From the NCBI GenBank assembly GCA_023398855.1, contig JAEWRS010000360.1:1-11165 (forward strand): 11,165 nucleotides of DNA, written 5' to 3'. The stretch comes from Bacillota bacterium. GTDB taxonomy: Bacteria; Bacillota; Clostridia; Lachnospirales; Lachnospiraceae. Below, piece after piece: positions 6,936 to 11,165 of the stretch. Made by a program: the position numbers and the translations under genes. Under the pieces are notes generated by a model. The model was not told where the DNA came from, did no database searches, and saw only the letters and a program-made list of their open reading frames with translations. Every line of letters begins with the position of its first letter. Positions within the stretch are counted from its first letter, which is position 1.

Positions 6936-7784
6936 TTACATCTTTTCCAAAATGTTACGGAGAGACTCATATGCCATGGTAAACGCTTCTTCCCCGCTCA
7001 TCCTTTTCTTCTGGGCGGAATTCTGCTCCAAAGCGTTAAAACCTGCAAAGTCACTTAAATGAGGTTCCAGGGATAAAAAGCCCTCATACCCACCGGCCTT
7101 CAGCATTCTTAAGATCTCTTCCACATGCCCGTCTCCCATGCCTGCCGGAACCACGCCGGCATCGGACCACCGGGCATCCTTAATATGGATGTAGGCGATG
7201 TAGGGCTTTAACATTTCATAGGCTTCCAGAGTATCCTGTTTGCACTGAACGAAATTGGCAAAGTCAAAGACAGCCTTAAAATGCTCCCCATAGAATTCCT
7301 TCATGATTTCCAGACAGCGGTCCGCCACGTCTCCGTAAATATCCTTTTCATTCTCATGGACAAGCACCGCACGGTTGGCCTTTGCATAATCTGCAAGCTG
7401 TCCCAGCTGATCCATAACCTTTCCCCTGTATGGGACATAGCTTTCATTCTCAGGCATGAAGAAGCTGAACATGCGTATGTATGGAGCCTCCAGCTCATGG
7501 GCAATTTCCACGGTGTGCTTGTAAAGCTCCATATGAGGAGCAAAATCATCGGTGATCTTAATCTTTCCAATGGGAGAACCTACAGAGGACAGGCGGATTC
7601 CCTCTTCCTCAAGCTGCTTTTTTATTTCTCTTACCTGGCTCATGCCATGCTCTGCCAGGCCCTTCCCGTTGACCCCCCGCATCTCCACATGATGAATCCC
7701 CAACTTTTTTAACACTTCCATCTGTTTTCCTAAATCCATATGGATTTCATCTGCAAAACCCGATAATTGAATGCCAGACCACAT
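6936..7784 (-). CDS. Sugar phosphate isomerase/epimerase-like TIM-barrel protein (AP endonuclease 2 fold)
   Basis: A 282-residue member of the xylose-isomerase-like TIM-barrel superfamily, which includes IolE, IolI, hydroxypyruvate isomerase and keto-sugar epimerases. The likely divalent-metal ligands are visible at the expected strand ends: Glu144 in LVHENEKDIYGD, Asp174 in VFDFANF, His200 in YIHIKDA and Glu240 in LSLEPHL. The product is therefore probably an active isomerase, epimerase or lyase acting on a keto sugar or keto cyclitol. It lacks the IAPIGWTND-type N-terminus of IolE and does not resemble IolI closely, so I give no symbol. The ATG at 7784 has AAGGAG 8 nt upstream. It is the last gene of a three-gene operon, 22 nt after the first Gfo/Idh gene, which suggests that it processes that oxidoreductase's product. 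Substrate unknown. Confidence 0.85.
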   Translation of the reverse strand: MWSGIQLSGFADEIHMDLGKQMEVLKKLGIHHVEMRGVNGKGLAEHGMSQVREIKKQLEEEGIRLSSVGSPIGKIKITDDFAPHMELYKHTVEIAHELEAPYIRMFSFFMPENESYVPYRGKVMDQLGQLADYAKANRAVLVHENEKDIYGDVADRCLEIMKEFYGEHFKAVFDFANFVQCKQDTLEAYEMLKPYIAYIHIKDARWSDAGVVPAGMGDGHVEEILRMLKAGGYEGFLSLEPHLSDFAGFNALEQNSAQKKRMSGEEAFTMAYESLRNILEKM

Positions 7785-7806
7785 AATATTTTCTCCTTTT
7801 TATCTC

Positions 7807-8961
7807 TTAATAGCTTCCTTCCGTATCAAATACCACGCTCGATCCTTCTTTTTTCCTGGATTCCCTGCGTCGCTTATTAAGTTCCTCCAAAAATAAATCC
7901 TCATCAAAGGGAATCTCAACCGCTCTCTTTAGCCAGCTGGATAAATGCATGGCATTTGATAAGGTCAGACCGTTGATCCCTTCCATGCCCTCCGCAATCA
8001 GGGGCGTACCATGAAGAATGTTACCTGCAAATGCCTTTAACACACCCACATGCTGCTCATTTTCCCCGTCAATATCAACCTCTGTTACTGTGCATTCAGG
8101 AGTATCAAACCCGCCCTTTGCCGTTTTGTAGAAGGTGCGCTCGTTTTCTGCCAGCTTATGAAGCATGAGCTTATTATCTTCGCAGACCAGCTTGCCCATT
8201 TCCAAAGTGATTTCGAACCGGTTGGTCCCCGGTGCGTCCGCGGTTGTGGTGACAAACACTCCTGTTGCTCCGTTTGGATACTCCATATAAGCCGTCACAT
8301 CATCTTCCACTTCAATGTCATGCCATTTCCCGTTGTGGCAGAAGGCCTGTACCTTGCTTGGCATTCCGCAGATCCACTGGATTAAATCCATGTTATGAGG
8401 ACACTGGTTTAACAGAACACCGCCGCCTTCTCCATCCCAGGTGGCTCTCCAGCTTCCTGAGTCATAATAAGACTGGGTGCGGTACCAGTCTGTCACAATC
8501 CAGTTGACCCGTTTGATGGCGCCCAGCTCTCCGCCTGTGACAAGCTCATGCATTTTCCGGTAAATGCAGTTGGTCCTCTGATTGAACATCATGCCAAAAA
8601 CCCGGTCGCTTTTCCGGGCCGCTTCGTTCATTTCACGGACCTGCCTGGTGTAAACTCCTGCAGGCTTTTCACACATCACATGAAGTCCGTGTTCCATGGC
8701 ATCAATGGTCAGCTCCGGATGCTGGTAATGAGGCACTGCGATCAGGACTGCATCACACACGCCTGCTGCAATCAAATCCCTTCCTTCTTCAAAGACTACA
8801 GCCGATACCGGTAAATTCTCCTTTGCCCAGGCTCTTCTGGCCTCCTGGCGGTCTGCCACGGCAGTCATCTCCAGCTCAGGAACCTTTCCCTCCAGAATAT
8901 TCTTTAAATGGCCTGTTCCCATGTTTCCGACCCCGATTATCCCAAGTCTTACCTTATCCAT
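7807..8961 (-). CDS. Gfo/Idh/MocA family oxidoreductase, 384 residues
   Basis: NAD(P)-dependent oxidoreductase of the glucose-fructose oxidoreductase / inositol dehydrogenase family. The Rossmann domain starts with GIIGVGNMG at 7-15, and the dinucleotide domain ends with CEKP (catalytic Lys99). The C-terminal alpha/beta domain has GEGGGVLLNQCPHNMDL with the probable catalytic His189. Where myo-inositol dehydrogenase IolG has Asp four residues before this His, here it is Asn185, by eye. The start at 8961 is 3 nt after the upstream gene's stop codon, and its RBS (AGGGGAGA, 8975-8968) is inside the last codons of that gene, so translation is probably coupled. The basic tail KRRRESRKK (about 365-373) is unusual. 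It could be a sugar, cyclitol or glycoside dehydrogenase; no specific substrate can be assigned. Confidence 0.9.
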   Translation of the reverse strand: MDKVRLGIIGVGNMGTGHLKNILEGKVPELEMTAVADRQEARRAWAKENLPVSAVVFEEGRDLIAAGVCDAVLIAVPHYQHPELTIDAMEHGLHVMCEKPAGVYTRQVREMNEAARKSDRVFGMMFNQRTNCIYRKMHELVTGGELGAIKRVNWIVTDWYRTQSYYDSGSWRATWDGEGGGVLLNQCPHNMDLIQWICGMPSKVQAFCHNGKWHDIEVEDDVTAYMEYPNGATGVFVTTTADAPGTNRFEITLEMGKLVCEDNKLMLHKLAENERTFYKTAKGGFDTPECTVTEVDIDGENEQHVGVLKAFAGNILHGTPLIAEGMEGINGLTLSNAMHLSSWLKRAVEIPFDEDLFLEELNKRRRESRKKEGSSVVFDTEGSY

Positions 8962-8964
8962 GTC

Positions 8965-9984
8965 TTATCTCCCCTCATTTCTTGCTGAATCATAAATATC
9001 CATCATGGTGTAAAAAGTATTCTGAACCGAGGCTATGTCATTGAAATAGTCCCTCCCGGTATCCAGACAATCATAAAAATCCCTGATACAGGCTTCATGG
9101 CCGTTTCCCCAATAGGTCTTACCCAGGAGGGAGCTTTTCTCCGCCTGCCAGACCACAGGCTCCTCCAGCTCCTTTGTCTGATACCAGACAGAATTTCCCT
9201 CCAGGCGGATAAACCCTTTTTCACCGACAAGCTCAAAGAAAACCGGTGCATCCACAGGGTAAGCAGTGGTGGCATAAAAGCTGGCACTTACCGGTTCCTC
9301 GTCCTCTGTAAAGGTCATATAGGCTTCCAGGGTATCCTCCACCTCTGCGATCCCCTTTAAGTGGTGGTTACTCATGGAAGCTTCCATTTTCACAGGCCTT
9401 CCAAGCCATGATAAAAGTAAGTCCAGAGCGTGAATGGACTGGTTGATCAATACCCCTCCTCCTTCTGTCTCAAGCTTCCCCCTCCAGCCGCTTTCTATGT
9501 AATAAGAAGCATTCCTGTGCCAGGTGACAAAGGCCCTTCCGCCTCGCAGCCTGCCAAGCACTCCCTGTGCTAACAGCTCATTTACCTTTTTTGTGGTTTC
9601 ATTATAACGGTTCTGGAAGCAGATGCCCAGCCTGCCCCTGCTTTGGCCGGAAACCCTTAAAAGCTCTTTAAACTGTTCCCTGCTTATGGCAGGCGGTTTT
9701 TCCATGAACACATGAAGGCCCCTTATTAAAGCCTCTGAAGCCATGGGCACATGGCAGTGATGAGGGGTGCAGATATGGACCACATCCAGCACTTCCTTTT
9801 CAAGCATTTCTTCCATGGATCCATAAGCCCTTGCCCTTCCTTCTGTAAAACGGGCTGAATATTCCTCTGCCCGCTCCGGCCGGATATCCGCCAGAGCGCA
9901 AATCCTGGCCTCTTTTATTTCATTGAGTACCATGGCATGAACTCCCCCGATATTTCCACAGCCGATTATCCCAACCCGAACCAT
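8965..9984 (-). CDS. Gfo/Idh/MocA family oxidoreductase, 339 residues
   Basis: Second oxidoreductase of the same family and first gene of the operon. GIIGCGNIG at 5-13 is the NAD(P)-binding loop, MEKP carries catalytic Lys96, and TEGGGVLINQSIHALDL carries catalytic His185, with Asn181 at the position that is Asp in IolG. It aligns by eye with the neighbouring 384-residue protein along its whole length but is clearly diverged, so this is an old duplication or independent recruitment rather than a recent copy. The ATG at 9984 is preceded by GAGGAGG at 5-nt spacing. Two distinct dehydrogenases in one operon suggest oxidation followed by reduction at another position, or two related substrates. 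The AraC-type gene on the other side of the promoter probably controls it. Confidence 0.9.
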   Translation of the reverse strand: MVRVGIIGCGNIGGVHAMVLNEIKEARICALADIRPERAEEYSARFTEGRARAYGSMEEMLEKEVLDVVHICTPHHCHVPMASEALIRGLHVFMEKPPAISREQFKELLRVSGQSRGRLGICFQNRYNETTKKVNELLAQGVLGRLRGGRAFVTWHRNASYYIESGWRGKLETEGGGVLINQSIHALDLLLSWLGRPVKMEASMSNHHLKGIAEVEDTLEAYMTFTEDEEPVSASFYATTAYPVDAPVFFELVGEKGFIRLEGNSVWYQTKELEEPVVWQAEKSSLLGKTYWGNGHEACIRDFYDCLDTGRDYFNDIASVQNTFYTMMDIYDSARNEGR

Positions 9985-10026
9985 GATTCCCTCCTCTTTT
10001 CTTTTCCTTCTTTTTGTGGTAGATTA

Positions 10027-10055
10027 ATTATATACCCATTTTAACGCAATTTGTT
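10027..10055 (-). promoter_or_regulatory. Promoter of the Gfo/Idh-isomerase operon, weak -35
   Basis: On the minus strand there is a perfect TATAAT (10032-10027). The hexamer 17 nt upstream is AACAAA (10055-10050), a poor -35. A good -10 with a poor -35 is typical of activator-dependent promoters, and the adjacent direct repeats support that. Transcription would start near 10020, about 36 nt before the start codon at 9984. Confidence 0.65.
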
Positions 10056-10059
10056 TGCG
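10045..10059. repeat. Inverted repeat over the -35 region
   Basis: CGCAA (10045-10049) and TTGCG (10055-10059) form an inverted repeat with a 5-bp spacer. It covers the -35 hexamer of the minus-strand promoter and overlaps the first AraC-type half-site. It may be a second operator, or incidental to the TGCGCA repeats. Confidence 0.35.
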
Positions 10060-10087
10060 CAGATTGAGAAGAAGTATGCGCAGATTG
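10056..10087. promoter_or_regulatory. Two 11-bp direct repeats, 21-bp period: probable AraC-family activator site
   Basis: TGCGCAGATTG occurs exactly twice, at 10056-10066 and 10077-10087, so the starts are 21 bp apart, two helical turns. Direct half-sites with 21-bp spacing are the known arrangement of the araI1-I2 site. The proximal copy directly abuts the -35 hexamer (10050-10055) of the operon promoter, the usual place for class II activation. The distal copy ends 19 bp before the AraC gene's start codon, so binding would also affect expression of the regulator. Confidence 0.75.
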
Positions 10088-10106
10088 TCTACTTCAGGAG
10101 GACCTC

Positions 10107-10952
10107 ATGAATAAGGAAACGCCATACCATTACAGGGAATTTTCCGAACCCTTCAGCTGTGACTTTACTACCAGCCATATGGCCGGAAACGTGGATTTTC
10201 ACATGCATAACAGCCATGAAATCTATTTGCTCACAGAAGGCCATGTCCAGTATTTTGTTGAAAACGTCTGCTACCATTTAAGCCCCGGAAGCCTGATCCT
10301 GTTTTCTAACCGGGAAATTCACAAGGCAATCAATACCACAAACAAAGCCTTCACCCGCCTGGTCATTCACGTGAATCCCGCCTTTATCCGCCCCTACTCC
10401 ACTCCTGATACGAACCTTTTGGACTGCTTTCACCGGGAACCTGCAAAAGGGAATCTGGTCTCGCTTTCAAAGGAGGAATACGGGAGCCTGATTTCCATGG
10501 CCCAGAGCCTTCATGAGGCAATAAAAAACCGCTGCACTTACGGCAGCGATTTGACGGCAATGACCACATTGCTCCAGATTCTGATTCTCATTAACAAAGC
10601 CTGGCAAAAGACAAGCTCAGCCAGAACTGCACCCAGGCCTCACCGGGCTCAGGCAATTATGAGTTATATTGATCGTAATTTAACAACTCCCATGTCCCTG
10701 GATTCCATATCCCAGGCTCTTTCCCTTGACAAATATTATATCAGCCATTTATTTAAGTCAGAGACTGAAAGCAGCATCTTCCAGTACATCGTGGTAAAGC
10801 GGGTGGCACTGGCAAAAGATCTGCTGTCTCAGGGATATGCGGTTTCAGAGGCCTGCCATTTGTCAGGCTTTCATGATTATTCCAACTTTATCCGCACCTT
10901 CCGCCAGACAACAGGCTATACGCCGGGACAGTTTAAAAGGCTAAGCCGGTAA
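10107..10952 (+). CDS. AraC-family transcriptional regulator with N-terminal cupin domain
   Basis: Ligand-responsive activator or repressor of 281 residues. The N-terminal AraC-type cupin includes HMHNSHEIYLLTEG (32-45) and LSPGSLILFSNREIHKA (58-74), the usual ligand-binding beta barrel. The C-terminal domain (about 180-280) has the two AraC helix-turn-helix units: MSLDSISQALSLDKYYISHL near 196-215 and VSEACHLSGFHDYSNFIRTF near 246-265. It ends in the family signature TTGYTPGQFKR. The ATG at 10107 follows AGGAGG at 5-nt spacing. It is divergent from the three-gene oxidoreductase operon, with the direct repeats in the shared 122-bp gap, so that operon is its most likely target. Its own promoter is not clear; no good plus-strand -35/-10 pair is visible. 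The ligand is unknown. Confidence 0.92.
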   Translation: MNKETPYHYREFSEPFSCDFTTSHMAGNVDFHMHNSHEIYLLTEGHVQYFVENVCYHLSPGSLILFSNREIHKAINTTNKAFTRLVIHVNPAFIRPYSTPDTNLLDCFHREPAKGNLVSLSKEEYGSLISMAQSLHEAIKNRCTYGSDLTAMTTLLQILILINKAWQKTSSARTAPRPHRAQAIMSYIDRNLTTPMSLDSISQALSLDKYYISHLFKSETESSIFQYIVVKRVALAKDLLSQGYAVSEACHLSGFHDYSNFIRTFRQTTGYTPGQFKRLSR

Positions 10953-10967
10953 GCCTACCGCTGCTTA
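10942..10967. terminator. Hairpin spanning both convergent stop codons
   Basis: TAAGC+CGGTA (10942-10951) pairs with TACCG (10956-10960) and GCTTA (10963-10967), giving ten base pairs with a 2-nt bulge and a 4-nt loop (AGCC). It contains the stop codon of the AraC gene (10950-10952) and that of the convergent gene (10955-10957). On the minus strand the stem is followed by GCCTTTT, a short U-rich tail; on the plus strand no T run follows. A shared terminator is plausible. Confidence 0.5.
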
Positions 10968-11165
10968 TAAACAGGATCTGCCGGATATCCGCCCCGGATC
11001 TTTTGCATCCCCCTCTGCAGGGCGTCCTTTGACTGCTTCCAATCCGCATCTCTGTTTAAATAATCGAACTTCTCAATGAACCAGTCGATATCTCCGGAAA
11101 TCCGCTCCATATTCTCCTCCATGAGCCGGAAAATCATGGGATAAAACTCCTTGCGCTCCCTGTCA
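10955..11165 (-). CDS. C-terminal part of an uncharacterised protein (possibly DUF6062)
   Basis: The reading frame stays open to the right edge of the window, so this is the 3' end of a gene that starts outside; an internal ATG at 11137 is not needed as a start. About 70 C-terminal residues are visible. They are highly charged, with EENMERISGDIDWFIEKFDY followed by SKDALQRGMQKIRGGYPADP. From memory this ending resembles the Lachnospiraceae family DUF6062, whose function is not known; I could not check this. It is tail to tail with the AraC gene, with only 2 nt between the two stop codons, and probably has nothing to do with the operons to its left. Confidence 0.7.
   Translation of the reverse strand, partial: DRERKEFYPMIFRLMEENMERISGDIDWFIEKFDYLNRDADWKQSKDALQRGMQKIRGGYPADPVYKQR

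Noticed and set aside
6936..7784. Assignment of the TIM-barrel gene as iolE or iolI
   Set aside because: The fold matches, but the N-terminal and internal motifs of IolE and IolI are not present and the gene is in a separate operon with its own regulator, so a specific name is not justified.
1..11165. CRISPR arrays, transposases, tRNA/rRNA genes, phage genes
   Set aside because: Nothing of the kind was found; the only exact direct repeat noticed is the 11-bp pair in the AraC control gap.

Overview
The window looks like a chromosomal catabolic locus of a gut-type Firmicute, most likely Lachnospiraceae (Lacrimispora/Enterocloster/Hungatella-like). This rests on strong AGGAGG-type ribosome sites before almost every gene, sigma-A style promoters, moderate G+C and the Firmicutes character of the proteins. 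The genus is a guess. There are no RNA genes, insertion sequences, CRISPR arrays or phage genes, and no frameshifts in the long genes.

Region 1 (1-5728, minus strand) is a myo-inositol catabolic operon transcribed leftwards in the order iolJ, iolA, iolC, iolD. iolD makes the ring-opening hydrolase, iolC the 2-deoxy-5-keto-gluconate kinase, iolJ the aldolase that gives DHAP and malonate semialdehyde, and iolA the dehydrogenase that turns malonate semialdehyde into acetyl-CoA. The first steps (dehydrogenase iolG, dehydratase iolE, isomerase iolB) and a transporter are not in the window. A ribosome-site-like sequence at the left edge suggests the operon continues. A good intrinsic-terminator structure lies between iolA and iolC.

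Region 2 (5729-6040) is a divergent control region. It holds a near-consensus promoter for iolJ, a consensus promoter for the DeoR-type regulator gene iolR, two IolR-like boxes, a 16-bp perfect palindrome upstream of the iolR promoter, and a long structured leader in front of iolJ. iolR (6041-6817, plus strand) runs away from the operon.

Region 3 (6936-9984, minus strand) is a compact three-gene operon: two divergent Gfo/Idh/MocA oxidoreductases and a metal-dependent TIM-barrel sugar isomerase/epimerase-like protein. It is convergent with iolR. A divergent AraC-family gene (10107-10952) stands beside it. The shared 122-bp gap carries two exact 11-bp direct repeats with 21-bp periodicity, abutting the weak -35 of the operon's promoter, which is the classical layout of an AraC activator site. 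This module probably oxidises and isomerises a cyclitol, sugar or glycoside whose identity cannot be read from sequence. It is the least understood part of the window.

Region 4 (10955-11165, minus strand) is the 3' end of an unrelated gene, tail to tail with the AraC gene across a hairpin that covers both stop codons.
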